Assembly (NCBI GenBank): GCA_002480735.1
Contig: DLCS01000082.1
Coordinates: forward strand, 1-15,963
Direction: 5' to 3'
Source of the DNA: Bacillaceae bacterium UBA7792
GTDB taxonomy: Bacteria > Bacillota > Bacilli > Bacillales > Cytobacillaceae
DNA length: 15,963 nt
Below, in pieces: positions 5,592 to 14,881 of the stretch; position 1 is the stretch's first letter, and the number at the start of each line of letters is the position of its first letter. A program made the position numbers and the translations under genes. Below the pieces are notes generated by a model. The model did no database searches. It saw nothing but the letters and a program-made list of their open reading frames with translations, and was not told the origin of the DNA.

Positions 5592-8510
5592 TTGAGGATT
5601 AATCATAAAAGTTATTCAAGTGAAAAACAAAGCTTATCAGATGAATTATTGCGTATATTTGAGGATCGGCCTCTTCGTGCAACTAGGAATCAGCAATATT
5701 TTGAGGATAGAAAGGTTCTTGAAACTCAATTCGTCCTTCATGCAATCAAAGATGAACATGGCCAAAACCTATTCGGAATAGAAATTCAAGTCGAAGAAAT
5801 ACCTGTACTTGAAATACAGAATTTTTTTAAAAATGTCCAGAACGGAAAAAGATATGATCTTTCGGCATCCTTTACATACGATCCAGCGATTCACTGCTTT
5901 CAACGTGAAGTAGATGAACTTATACAAGGGCTGATCCAAATTTGCGAGGTCGACAAGTTTTTTCCTGAGGAATCCATTAATAAAAAAAATCTCTTGTTGA
6001 TTCCACCGTCTTCCTGGAGCCAAGTCCTTTCATGTCTCATCAATGTATCAGGCACCCAGCTTAAGTACAATGGGAAAGTGTTTCGCGGACTACAATTGTC
6101 AGAGGCACTCCATACTGTTCAATTTGATTTCAAAGAAGCAACGGGACAGGGGTATCAGCTATTCATACAGGGCTTGGGGCAGATCATGCTGATGCCGATG
6201 TACCACTGCGTTCTTGACAATGGGGTACTTGTCCATTTGGATCAAGCAGGCTACAAGCAATTCATGGGTATAAAGGAAATACTAGAGAATACCAACTTAA
6301 GCCATATCCCGATCCCTCAGGAACAGCTATCTTTTTTTCTGGAAAAAGTTCTGCCAGGATTAAAGAGGCTCGGTCCTGTTCATATTTCCGAGATTCTCTC
6401 GCAGGAACTCATACAGACGCCGCTCGTGGCTAAGCTTTATCTCGATCGGATTCGAAATCGCCTCCTCGCCGGCTTGGAGTTTCATTATGGGAATGTAGTC
6501 TTTAATCCATTAGAGCAGAATAAACTGGCTGATAGCGTTCTCCTTTTTAGAGACCGCAGAAAGGAAGATGAGATTCTTCGTTTGTTCGATGAAAGTGGCT
6601 TTGCCAAAACGGATGAGGGGTACTACCTACAGAATGAAGAGCTAGAGTATGAGTTTCTCTATCATACGATTCCGCAGCTCGAGAAAATGGTGCAAATTTA
6701 TGCTACCACTGCGATTAGGAATCGTATATTCAGGAGCAATGACCGTCCGCAAATCCGGGTCAAGGTAAAGAGGGAGCGGACCAATTGGCTTGAATTCAAG
6801 TTTGAAATGGGGAGTATACCAGAAAGTGAAATTCGAAATGTTTTGCAAGCCCTTGAGGAAAAGAGAAAATACTACCGCTTGAGGAATGGTTCCCTTTTAT
6901 CATTAGAGGCTAGGGAATTTGAGGAAATCAATCGCTTTTTAAGAACGGTCCCTAATCAGCATTATGAGGATTTTGAAAAAGGGTTGGAGCTTCCCATTCT
7001 GATAGGGATTAGTTTTCTTGATGCAATTATGGACAACGACGCATTTGCTCCTGAGGAATCCTTTCAGCAATTTTTGGAGGAAATTCGTCATCCCGAACGG
7101 CTGCGGTTTGAGGTGCCTAGGCCATTAGATGCTCTATTGAGGGAATATCAAAAGCAGGGTTACCAGTGGATGAAGACCCTTGCTAGCTATGGCTTTGGAG
7201 GGATCCTCGGAGATGATATGGGATTGGGGAAAACCGTGCAGAGCATTACCTACATACAGTCGGTCCTCTCCGAAATTCGCACGCAAAAGCTACCAGCTTT
7301 AATCGTCTGTCCGTCCTCAGTAACCTATAACTGGTTGAATGAATTTAAGCGGTTTACCCCTAACATCCATGCCCTTGTCATTGATGGGGGGAGAAAGGAA
7401 AGACGGAGGCTTGAGCAAAACATAGAGGGTGTAGATGTTATCATTATTTCTTATCCATTATTACGTAGTGATCTTCATTGGGCTGAGCAACAGGCGTTTC
7501 ACACAGCGTTTTTTGATGAGGCTCAAAGCTTCAAGAATCCGATTACACAAACAGCCAAAGCGGTAAAGAAAGTCAAAGCGAATCATCAATTTGCTCTTAC
7601 TGGTACACCGGTCGAGAATACGGTTGAGGAATTATGGTCGATTTTTCATGTTGTTTTTCCTGAGCTGTTTCAGGGATTGAGGGAATATAGCCAACTATCA
7701 CGCAAGCAAATAGCTCGCCGTTCAAGTCCCTTTCTTCTTCGGCGCTTGAAGGAGGATGTATTGGCGGAGCTTCCAGAAAAAATAGAAATCCAAGAATCAG
7801 TAGAGCTTTATCCTGAGCAAAAAAAGCTGTATGCTGCTTACTTGGCGAAGCTAAGACATGATACATTAAAACACTTAGATAAGGATACGATTGAGAGGAA
7901 CCGCATTAGAATTCTAGCGGGTCTCACACGATTGCGCCAAATATGCTGTCACCCAACTCTGTTTGTCGATGGCTATAAAGGGGGAGCAGCGAAGTTTGAT
8001 AAGCTGATGCAGCTCGTCGAAGAATCGCAGCACGCTGGAAGAAGAGTCCTCATCTTTTCCCAATTTACTAAGATGCTTGGCCTGATTGGGAGACAGCTGA
8101 CATTAAAAGGAGTTTCTTATTTTTATTTGGATGGGGCGACACCTTCTGAGGAACGGGTAGAGCTTTGCGATCGGTTTAACTCAGGGGACAGATCATTCTT
8201 TTTAATATCCTTAAAAGCGGGTGGGACTGGGCTTAATTTGACGGGAGCAGACACGGTGATCCTCTATGATATTTGGTGGAACCCAGCGGTAGAGGAGCAG
8301 GCAACCGACCGTGCCCACCGAATCGGGCAAGAGCAAACGGTAAAGGTAATCAAGCTGCTTTCTAAAGGAACGATTGAAGAAAAGATGGAGCAGCTCCAAA
8401 ACAAAAAGCGGCACTTAATCGAAGAACTCATTGATTCCAAGGAGAATCGAGAATCCGCATTAACTGCAGAGGACATTCGGGATCTGCTAATGCTGGATTT
8501 AGAAAGCTAA
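5592..8510 (+). CDS. SNF2-family DNA helicase/translocase (YwqA type)
   Basis: This 972-aa superfamily 2 ATPase is predicted to translocate on double-stranded DNA and remodel DNA-protein complexes. The first ~500 residues resemble the bacterial SNF2-associated region. The catalytic core follows: Q-motif region LREYQKQGYQWMK, motif I GDDMGLGKT (K547), motif II DEAQ (642-645), motif III ALTGTPVEN, motif IV RRVLIFSQFTKML, motif V LISLKAGGTGLNL and motif VI DRAHRIGQ (from D906). DEAQ instead of DEAH is normal in this bacterial branch. No CxC...CxH SWIM motif is seen in the N-terminal half; in B. subtilis I recall a SWIM protein (YwqB) encoded beside ywqA, but none is here. AAGGAG at 5578-5583 supports TTG 5592. 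A monocistronic unit is likely. Confidence 0.95.
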   Translation: MRINHKSYSSEKQSLSDELLRIFEDRPLRATRNQQYFEDRKVLETQFVLHAIKDEHGQNLFGIEIQVEEIPVLEIQNFFKNVQNGKRYDLSASFTYDPAIHCFQREVDELIQGLIQICEVDKFFPEESINKKNLLLIPPSSWSQVLSCLINVSGTQLKYNGKVFRGLQLSEALHTVQFDFKEATGQGYQLFIQGLGQIMLMPMYHCVLDNGVLVHLDQAGYKQFMGIKEILENTNLSHIPIPQEQLSFFLEKVLPGLKRLGPVHISEILSQELIQTPLVAKLYLDRIRNRLLAGLEFHYGNVVFNPLEQNKLADSVLLFRDRRKEDEILRLFDESGFAKTDEGYYLQNEELEYEFLYHTIPQLEKMVQIYATTAIRNRIFRSNDRPQIRVKVKRERTNWLEFKFEMGSIPESEIRNVLQALEEKRKYYRLRNGSLLSLEAREFEEINRFLRTVPNQHYEDFEKGLELPILIGISFLDAIMDNDAFAPEESFQQFLEEIRHPERLRFEVPRPLDALLREYQKQGYQWMKTLASYGFGGILGDDMGLGKTVQSITYIQSVLSEIRTQKLPALIVCPSSVTYNWLNEFKRFTPNIHALVIDGGRKERRRLEQNIEGVDVIIISYPLLRSDLHWAEQQAFHTAFFDEAQSFKNPITQTAKAVKKVKANHQFALTGTPVENTVEELWSIFHVVFPELFQGLREYSQLSRKQIARRSSPFLLRRLKEDVLAELPEKIEIQESVELYPEQKKLYAAYLAKLRHDTLKHLDKDTIERNRIRILAGLTRLRQICCHPTLFVDGYKGGAAKFDKLMQLVEESQHAGRRVLIFSQFTKMLGLIGRQLTLKGVSYFYLDGATPSEERVELCDRFNSGDRSFFLISLKAGGTGLNLTGADTVILYDIWWNPAVEEQATDRAHRIGQEQTVKVIKLLSKGTIEEKMEQLQNKKRHLIEELIDSKENRESALTAEDIRDLLMLDLES

Positions 8511-8514
8511 GTTT

Positions 8515-8553
8515 TTAAAAAAAATGAACCAGTGGAGGAAGCCCACTGATTCA
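8515..8553. terminator. Bidirectional terminator between the SNF2 gene and yfhD
   Basis: CAGTGG (8530-8535) pairs with CCACTG (8543-8548), extended across one mismatch by TGAA/TTCA. The A run at 8517-8524 gives a good T tract for minus-strand transcripts from yfhD. The plus-strand side is only moderately T-rich (TTATTTATTTATTTTTT further on). The two genes converge here. Confidence 0.75.
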
Positions 8554-8566
8554 ATCACTTATTTAT

Positions 8567-8755
8567 TTATTTTTTCTGTTTTGCACGACGGTCGGCTGCA
8601 TTGGAGCGCGCCATCGCTTCCAAATCTTCATGATCTGCCAAATCGCGATCAAACTCAACATCGAGACCATCCGATTTCATATTTTTTGGAACTTGTGGAA
8701 GCTTCGCCTTGTTTTTATCTCTTGTTTTCTGTCCTTGAGCACGTCCCAATCTCAT
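8567..8755 (-). CDS. yfhD: YfhD family small protein
   Basis: This is a 62-aa highly charged protein: MRLGRAQGQKTRDKNKAKLP, then a DVEFDRDLADHEDLEA block and a basic tail RRAKQKK. I recognise this pattern as the YfhD family of Bacillus, of unknown function. It has no membrane segment and is rich in Lys/Arg at both ends with an acidic middle, like many small proteins of spore formers. The ATG at 8755 is preceded by GAAAGGGG on the minus strand. It is separated from yfhE by a hairpin and converges with the SNF2 gene. Conservation of neighbours yfhE and yfhF supports the call. Confidence 0.88.
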   Translation of the reverse strand: MRLGRAQGQKTRDKNKAKLPQVPKNMKSDGLDVEFDRDLADHEDLEAMARSNAADRRAKQKK

Positions 8756-8774
8756 GAACCCCTTTCAAATTGAA

Positions 8775-8807
8775 AAGTAAGGAAAACCAGCTTGGCTTTC
8801 CTTACTT
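8775..8807 (-). terminator. Hairpin between yfhE and yfhD (probable yfhE terminator)
   Basis: AAGTAAGGAAA (8775-8785) pairs perfectly with TTTCCTTACTT (8797-8807), extended inward by CCA/TGG. On the minus strand it is followed only by TTTC, so termination may be inefficient and yfhD may be read through from yfhE. Confidence 0.6.
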
Positions 8808-8845
8808 AGTCTGTACGGAGCACTTTGAAAATATGAATGGTTAAA

Positions 8846-8974
8846 TTAATGTTTCGCTTTCTTTTTTGTGTAGCCTCCAGCCTGATCGGCCATCTTAAAT
8901 TCATGGGAATAAACAACTTCCTGCATGCTTGAGAGGGTGCTTTTTGACTTATCTCTTCTTTTCTTATCTGCCAA
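8846..8974 (-). CDS. yfhE: YfhE family small protein (TTG start)
   Basis: The minus strand encodes 42 residues from TTG at 8974: a basic N-terminus MADKKRRDKSKSTLSSMQEV, then VYSHEFKMADQAGGYTKKKA and KH. The SSMQEVVYSHEFK-ADQAGG core is what I know of the YfhE family, function unknown, always short. GGAAAGGATG on the minus strand (8981-8990) provides the binding site, and a nearer ATG in it is closed at once by a stop, leaving TTG as the only sensible start. It lies between yfhF and yfhD as in B. subtilis. It is short enough, and its start rare enough, to be missed by automatic calling. Confidence 0.82.
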   Translation of the reverse strand: MADKKRRDKSKSTLSSMQEVVYSHEFKMADQAGGYTKKKAKH

Positions 8975-9050
8975 TTTAGTTCATCCTTTCCACAAAGAAT
9001 AGTAAATGCAAATACTTTCTTATTTTTCCCGAATTGGAAAGGATTGATAC

Positions 9051-9953
9051 TTAAGATGAATAAATATCCTTCAATGCCTCATCAATTTGAGTGTATTGAA
9101 AAGGGTATCCGTACTTCTGAAGCTGTTCAGGAATAACCTGTTGGCCTTCAAGAACCAATATGCTCATCTCACCAAGAGCTATTTTTAAGGCAAAGCTAGG
9201 AGCTGGAATCCAATGGGGACGACGAAGTGCCCTTCCGACTGCCCTACCTAACTCCTTCATCCGAATTGGATGAGGTGAAGTGAAGTTGACGGGTCCAGAA
9301 ATTGTTTCATGTTCAATGATAAATAATAGGGCATTGACCACATCATCAATATGAATCCATGACATCCACTGTTCGCCCGTTCCAACGGTGCCTCCTACGA
9401 AAAGCTTATATGGTAGTGCCATTCGAGGGAGCGCCCCTTCTTCCTTGTCCAAAATAATTCCAAATCGGCAATAACAAGTACGAATTCCAAGCATAGATGC
9501 TTCGGAGGCTTTTTCTTCCCATTGTCGGACCGTTGTTGCTAAAAAATCCTTGCCTGATTTCCCCGTCTCCTCCGTAAAAGTTTCTGTGAAGGACGTTCCA
9601 TAATAGCCAATGGCACTAGCATTAATAAGAGCCTTTGGTTTCTGCTCGAGTCTCCTCAAGATCGAAATAATCGCTTCTGTAGCTTCCAAACGACTAGTTA
9701 AGATTTTATTTTTTCCTGTTTCGGTCCAGCGGGTATTAATGGACTCACCTGCTAAATTAATCACGATGTCAATCTGATGTAGCTGACTTACTGGCTCGCT
9801 CCCTTCAACTAGCCACTTTACATATGTCAGATTCTGCACATTATTCTTGGGTGGATTTCTTGTTAATATAAATAACTCATGTCCCAGATCTAATAGTCTT
9901 TTCGTTAAGGCTTTTCCAACAAAGCCAGTCCCCCCAGCAATGGCAATTCTCAT
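9051..9953 (-). CDS. yfhF: TIGR01777-type NAD(P)-dependent epimerase/SDR protein
   Basis: This 300-aa extended short-chain dehydrogenase-like protein starts MRIAIAGGTGFVGKALTKRL, with the Rossmann motif GGTGFVG at residues 7-13. INLAGES and ASAIGYYG follow as the cofactor and Tyr region, and a C-terminal DUF1731-like segment (about 250-300) contains HWIPAPSFALKIALGEMS. The substrate is unknown; the family is often annotated as an epimerase or cell-division inhibitor SulA homologue without biochemical proof. GGGAGGGAG on the minus strand at 9958-9966 selects ATG 9953; a start 15 bases further upstream would sit within that site. It is divergent from recX across about 107 bp. Confidence 0.9.
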   Translation of the reverse strand: MRIAIAGGTGFVGKALTKRLLDLGHELFILTRNPPKNNVQNLTYVKWLVEGSEPVSQLHQIDIVINLAGESINTRWTETGKNKILTSRLEATEAIISILRRLEQKPKALINASAIGYYGTSFTETFTEETGKSGKDFLATTVRQWEEKASEASMLGIRTCYCRFGIILDKEEGALPRMALPYKLFVGGTVGTGEQWMSWIHIDDVVNALLFIIEHETISGPVNFTSPHPIRMKELGRAVGRALRRPHWIPAPSFALKIALGEMSILVLEGQQVIPEQLQKYGYPFQYTQIDEALKDIYSS

Positions 9954-10060
9954 GCTTCTCCCTCCCATTTAAATCACTAATGATTAATTTTGCTTTCCGG
10001 TCGATAAAACCCTTTAAAAACTTTTCTTTTTCAACTACGATTAATGAGGAGGTGAAAAAA

Positions 10061-10870
10061 ATGGCTATTATTACGAAAATCACCACCCAAAAGAAGAGCA
10101 CCGACCGCTATAACATCTTCCTCGATCATGGAAATGGGGAGGAATATGCGTTCAGCGTTGATGAGGATGTACTGATCAAATTTAATTTGAAAAAAGGGAT
10201 GGAGCTAGATGACTTTGCGATCATGGAGATCAATTACCAAGATGAGATCCGCAAAGCCTATAATTCAGCCATTCAATATCTGTCTAGAAGAATGAGATCG
10301 GAAACAGAGGTTAGGAACTTCTTAAAGGAAAAAGAGAGTCCTGAGCCAGTCATTCAAGAGGTTATCCATAAGCTCTACGAATATCAGTTCCTTAATGATG
10401 AGGAATATGCTCGCGCCTTCGTACGTACGCAAATGAATACAACGGACAAGGGCATAGAGCTGATAAGGAGAGAACTGAAGGAAAAGGGGATAAAGGGAGA
10501 TCTTTTAGAAGCAGCCTTGAAAGAATATCCACTCACGAATCAGATCGAAAAAGCTAAGGAGCTTTGGAAAAAAGCCATGCAAAAATATTCCAAAGAATCC
10601 GATCGAGTAATGAAGCAAAAAGCGGAACAGAACTTCATTCGAAAAGGATACTCCTATGCTGTCATTGCCATAGCGATGGAAGAAGTAGAAGACATAGATG
10701 AAAGTGGGGAACTGGATGCCCTTAGATATCAAGGGGAGAAGGTACACCGAAAATATAAGCACCTAAAAGGTTACGAATACGAGCAAAAAATGAAACAAAG
10801 CTTATATCGAAAAGGATTTTCTATAGAGATGATTGAAAGATATTTGTCTGAAATAAATGACGAACAGTAG
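10061..10870 (+). CDS. recX: Recombination regulator RecX
   Basis: RecX binds the RecA filament and modulates homologous recombination and the SOS response. This 269-residue protein has the long Bacillus form: a basic N-terminal beta segment (MAIITKITTQKKSTDRYNIF) and three or more repeats of a three-helix unit. The motif AIQYLSRRMRSETEVRNFL is near residues 73-91, YEYQFLNDEEYARAFV comes next, and later repeats include RKGYSYAVIAIA and YRKGFSIEMIERYL. ATG 10061 follows GAGGAGGTG at 10046-10054; a longer open frame to 9980 lacks a binding site and would cut into the divergent promoter region. yfhH starts 27 nt downstream, so the two are probably co-transcribed. No LexA-type operator is apparent upstream. 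Confidence 0.95.
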   Translation: MAIITKITTQKKSTDRYNIFLDHGNGEEYAFSVDEDVLIKFNLKKGMELDDFAIMEINYQDEIRKAYNSAIQYLSRRMRSETEVRNFLKEKESPEPVIQEVIHKLYEYQFLNDEEYARAFVRTQMNTTDKGIELIRRELKEKGIKGDLLEAALKEYPLTNQIEKAKELWKKAMQKYSKESDRVMKQKAEQNFIRKGYSYAVIAIAMEEVEDIDESGELDALRYQGEKVHRKYKHLKGYEYEQKMKQSLYRKGFSIEMIERYLSEINDEQ

Positions 10871-10897
10871 AGAAACCCAATTCTAGAGGTGAGAACA

Positions 10898-11218
10898 ATG
10901 GATGAAAAAAGATATAGTGACATGACAGAATATGAGCTCCAGCAGGAGATTGCAAAGCTAAATGAAAAAGCAAAAAAAGCGGAACAAATGGGGATGGTTA
11001 ATGAGTTCGCAGTTTTGGAAAGGAAAGCGGTGATGGCGAGGGCTTATTTGTTAAATCCAAAGGACTTTAAACCGAAGGAAATTTATGAAATAGATGGAGA
11101 TCCGGGTACCTATTTTCAAGTTGAGTATTTGAATGGCGTTTTTGCTTGGGGATTTCGCCTTGGGCAAAGTAAGACGGAAGAAGCATTGCCGATTTCGATG
11201 CTGAAAGCATTAAAGTAA
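10898..11218 (+). CDS. yfhH: YfhH family protein (DUF1811)
   Basis: This 106-aa soluble protein has an N-terminal helical part (YSDMTEYELQQEIAKLNEKA, with many Lys/Glu) and a C-terminal beta barrel-like part with FKPKEIYEIDGDPGTYFQVE and ending LPISMLKALK. This is the DUF1811/YfhH pattern; function unknown. AGAGGTGAG at 10885-10893 precedes ATG 10898; the GTG at 10889 lies inside that site. It follows recX on the same strand by 27 nt as in B. subtilis and ends in a hairpin that covers its stop codon. Confidence 0.92.
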   Translation: MDEKRYSDMTEYELQQEIAKLNEKAKKAEQMGMVNEFAVLERKAVMARAYLLNPKDFKPKEIYEIDGDPGTYFQVEYLNGVFAWGFRLGQSKTEEALPISMLKALK

Positions 11219-11244
11219 CCAGAGCCAAGGATCGCTCTGGTTAC
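11215..11244. terminator. Hairpin between yfhH and the YpzG-like gene
   Basis: GTAACCAGAGC (11215-11225) pairs perfectly over 11 bp with GCTCTGGTTAC (11234-11244). The yfhH stop (11216-11218) is inside the left arm. Neither side has a long T tract, so it is a weak bidirectional terminator or an mRNA 3'-end stabiliser. Confidence 0.65.
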
Positions 11245-11260
11245 CTTGCGTAAGACGCCA

Positions 11261-11419
11261 TTAAGAGTTTTTCCTAATTTGACGGTGGAGAATAATAAGG
11301 TCTTGTGTCTCCTGTGTCTCTCCGTTGACCTGGGAGTGTGCATGCTTCACGCGAAAATTTGGTGAAGTAAAAGGGCTTGAATATGGATTGTTGTCAAAGA
11401 ATTTTTTGCTGTTACCCAT
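11261..11419 (-). CDS. Small YpzG-like protein (52 aa)
   Basis: The minus strand from ATG 11419 encodes MGNSKKFFDNNPYSSPFTSP, then NFRVKHAHSQVNGETQETQD and LIILHRQIRKNS. The KHAHSQVNGETQETQ core resembles the YpzG family of small Bacillus proteins, function unknown; this assignment is from memory and moderate. GGAGG at 11430-11434 on the minus strand lies ten bases before the start. It occupies the yfhH-sspK interval, where I recall yfhI in B. subtilis. The two neighbouring genes on the same strand encode sspK and yfhP, so a sporulation-linked role is possible but only inferred. Overlapping longer frames here are shadows. Confidence 0.72.
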   Translation of the reverse strand: MGNSKKFFDNNPYSSPFTSPNFRVKHAHSQVNGETQETQDLIILHRQIRKNS

Positions 11420-11484
11420 AATTATCCAGCCTCCTAAGCCGATTTTTGAACGGACTTTTCTTCATAATGAGTAAGAATGGAGTC

Positions 11485-11661
11485 TTATTCTAAAAGCTCA
11501 GAGGTATCGGAATCCCGTTGATTTGAAGCTCTCATTCGTTCCTGCGGACGTGTATTGATGGTCCCATCAGCTCGCAATGAACTGTACTCGGCTTTCGCGC
11601 GAGGCTCACCTTCAAATTTGTTCGTTTCCTGATTTGGGAAATTCTTTGCCTTATTTCTCAT
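11485..11661 (-). CDS. sspK: Small acid-soluble spore protein K
   Basis: This 58-aa minor SASP is made in the forespore. The minus-strand product starts [20 protein letters not shown] and continues [26 protein letters not shown], which is the SspK pattern ([30 protein letters not shown]). It has about 12 extra residues at the C-terminus ([12 protein letters not shown]) beyond the ending I remember for B. subtilis. The binding site GGGAGGG on the minus strand lies before ATG 11661. A sigma-G-like promoter is present at 11736-11766. It stands between the YpzG-like gene and yfhP. Confidence 0.94.
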   Translation of the reverse strand: MRNKAKNFPNQETNKFEGEPRAKAEYSSLRADGTINTRPQERMRASNQRDSDTSELLE

Positions 11662-11696
11662 ATGTTGCCCTCCCTATGCAAACTCGAATCACACCC

Positions 11697-11729
11697 CGCT
11701 ATTGACGTGCGTTTTGATAGTCAATAACG
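11697..11729 (-). other. Hairpin in the sspK leader
   Basis: CGCTATTGAC (11697-11706) and GTCAATAACG (11720-11729) pair over 9 of 10 positions. It lies between the sigma-G-like -10 and the ribosome binding site, so it would fold at the very 5' end of the sspK mRNA and could stabilise it. Confidence 0.45.
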
Positions 11730-11735
11730 TAATCT

Positions 11736-11766
11736 TAGTATGGGCGCATTGAAAGGGAAGTATGAT
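11736..11766 (-). promoter_or_regulatory. Sigma-G-like (forespore) promoter of sspK
   Basis: On the minus strand the -10 reads CATACTA (11736-11742), the classic sigma-G/sigma-F form. With an 18-nt spacer the -35 is ATCATA (11761-11766), four of six against TGCATA. It begins just after the T tract of the yfhP terminator. Consistent with forespore expression of a SASP. Confidence 0.65.
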
Positions 11767-11769
11767 GGG

Positions 11770-11805
11770 AAAAAATTAAAAAGCGATGCAACTAGACATC
11801 GCTTT
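11770..11805 (-). terminator. Terminator of yfhP
   Basis: On the minus strand AAAGCGATG / CATCGCTTT (11780-11788 with 11797-11805) forms a 9-bp stem with an 8-nt loop. It is followed by TTTAATTTTTT. The stem overlaps the first two bases of the yfhP stop triplet as read on the plus strand. Confidence 0.88.
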
Positions 11806-12784
11806 AGTTAGGGAGAATCTGCAGTTTTTTGCGAAGCTTTTCTTCGCTAAAGATCCATCCCGTATAGGAAGATAAAATATTTAGGTCCATATCTAATTGA
11901 ACGACCGCAACAAAGGGATAGTGGTCCTTGCTGCGATATCTAAGGTCAATGAACTTAACCTCATAATAATTGTCGTATTCATCAACCTCCCAACGATACA
12001 CCGGAGAAAAGGAAAGGAAGGCAGATAGGTTCTTGTCCTTTTTTGCCGCTTCGATAACAGGTGATTCAGGAACCTTTACGCGTGCAAATTGGTCAAGAAT
12101 CGTGACTTCATTATTATGAGCGCGCCCGACAAAAAATTGATGCTTGTTCATGACCGCAACTCTCCACTGATGAAACTTCATCGTTGGAGAAATAATGATG
12201 TCGGTCGCATCCGGGATGATTGTTCTGACTTCACGCAGCACTTTTCTTTGCCTAATAAAACGATATACATAATAGGCAATGAGAATAGCATAGATCCCTA
12301 AAAAGGTGTAACCAGGATCAAATCCTACTCCCCAAATTACTAAACCGACGACATGGAGGCCAAAAATTATCGGGTCAAAGGTATTAATGACGCCTAGGGC
12401 CACCCATTTTGATGAAAATGGTCGTAAGGCTTGAGTTCCATAGGCATTGAAAATATCAACAAAAACATGTAGAAATACAGCTAAAAATGTCCACAGCCAT
12501 AAATGCAGCAAATTCGCTTCAGGAAAAAAAGGATAAACCACCGCTACAATGGCGAGCGGCCAAAGCAATACAGCGGGAATCGAATGGGTAATCCCTCGAT
12601 GGTTTCGAATATACACAGCATTGTTCCGAAGCTTTAGCACAGTATCGATGTCGGGAGCCTGTGACCCAACAATCGTACCGATCATGACACTTGTTGCGGT
12701 TGCCGCACTTCCTGCTACAATCGGATCTAAGGTTGCGAGACCGCCTAGGGCAAGTCCCATTACGACATGAGTACCAGTGTCCAA
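11804..12784 (-). CDS. yfhP: YfhP/YdjM-type membrane-bound metal-dependent hydrolase family protein
   Basis: This 326-aa membrane protein begins MDTGTHVVMGLALGGLATLD. It carries the metal-ligand-like motifs of the YdjM/DUF457 family: TH near residue 6, SQAPDID near 40, HRGITHS near 63 and HVFVDIFNAYG near 110. Four or more hydrophobic segments lie in the N-terminal 190 residues, followed by a soluble, beta-rich C-terminal domain of about 130 residues. The enzymatic activity is predicted, not shown. The start is TTG 12784, supported by AAGGAGG seven bases upstream on the minus strand. It is divergent from mutY across a 175-bp AT-rich spacer. Regulation of YfhP by sporulation or stress cannot be read from the sequence. 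Confidence 0.92.
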   Translation of the reverse strand: MDTGTHVVMGLALGGLATLDPIVAGSAATATSVMIGTIVGSQAPDIDTVLKLRNNAVYIRNHRGITHSIPAVLLWPLAIVAVVYPFFPEANLLHLWLWTFLAVFLHVFVDIFNAYGTQALRPFSSKWVALGVINTFDPIIFGLHVVGLVIWGVGFDPGYTFLGIYAILIAYYVYRFIRQRKVLREVRTIIPDATDIIISPTMKFHQWRVAVMNKHQFFVGRAHNNEVTILDQFARVKVPESPVIEAAKKDKNLSAFLSFSPVYRWEVDEYDNYYEVKFIDLRYRSKDHYPFVAVVQLDMDLNILSSYTGWIFSEEKLRKKLQILPN

Positions 12785-12959
12785 AGGGAAACCTCCTTAG
12801 GAAGGATGAAATTCTTTTTTGTAATTTAATTCTAACAACAAATCTTTTGTAAATATACAGTTATCACGCTATTTTTAAAGAGAACTTAATAATTGAAATA
12901 AAATGTTCAAAAATCATTTGTAACGTTATCTAATAGGGTAGGCAAAAGGAGGCATATTC
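12785..12959. other. Divergent intergenic region between yfhP and mutY
   Basis: This 175-bp AT-rich spacer must hold promoters for both genes. On the plus strand TTGTAA (12918-12923), a 12-nt spacer and GGGTAG (12936-12941) loosely resemble a sigma-B promoter. The agreement is too poor to call, and no convincing sigma-A pair was found for either direction. AAAGGAGG just upstream of ATG 12960 is the mutY ribosome binding site. Confidence 0.4.
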
Positions 12960-14838
<1,879 letters not shown>

Positions 14839-14881
14839 ACCTCCAAATCGGGACAAATTAATGATCGTGGAGGTGATAACA

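Noticed and set aside
7515..7526. DEAQ in motif II as a damaged helicase motif
   Set aside because: DEAQ is usual in the bacterial SNF2 branch, and all other motifs are intact.
8524..8757. Plus-strand 77-aa frame opposite yfhD
   Set aside because: It runs through the bidirectional hairpin, has no ribosome binding site and an unlikely composition. The opposite strand holds a recognisable YfhD.
11116..11343. Minus-strand 75-aa frame across the yfhH 3' end
   Set aside because: It overlaps yfhH and the YpzG-like gene in another frame and lacks a binding site.
12918..12941. Sigma-B promoter for mutY
   Set aside because: TTGTAA-N12-GGGTAG resembles GTTTAA-N12-14-GGGWAW, but both boxes have mismatches and mutY is not an expected stress gene; kept only as a remark.
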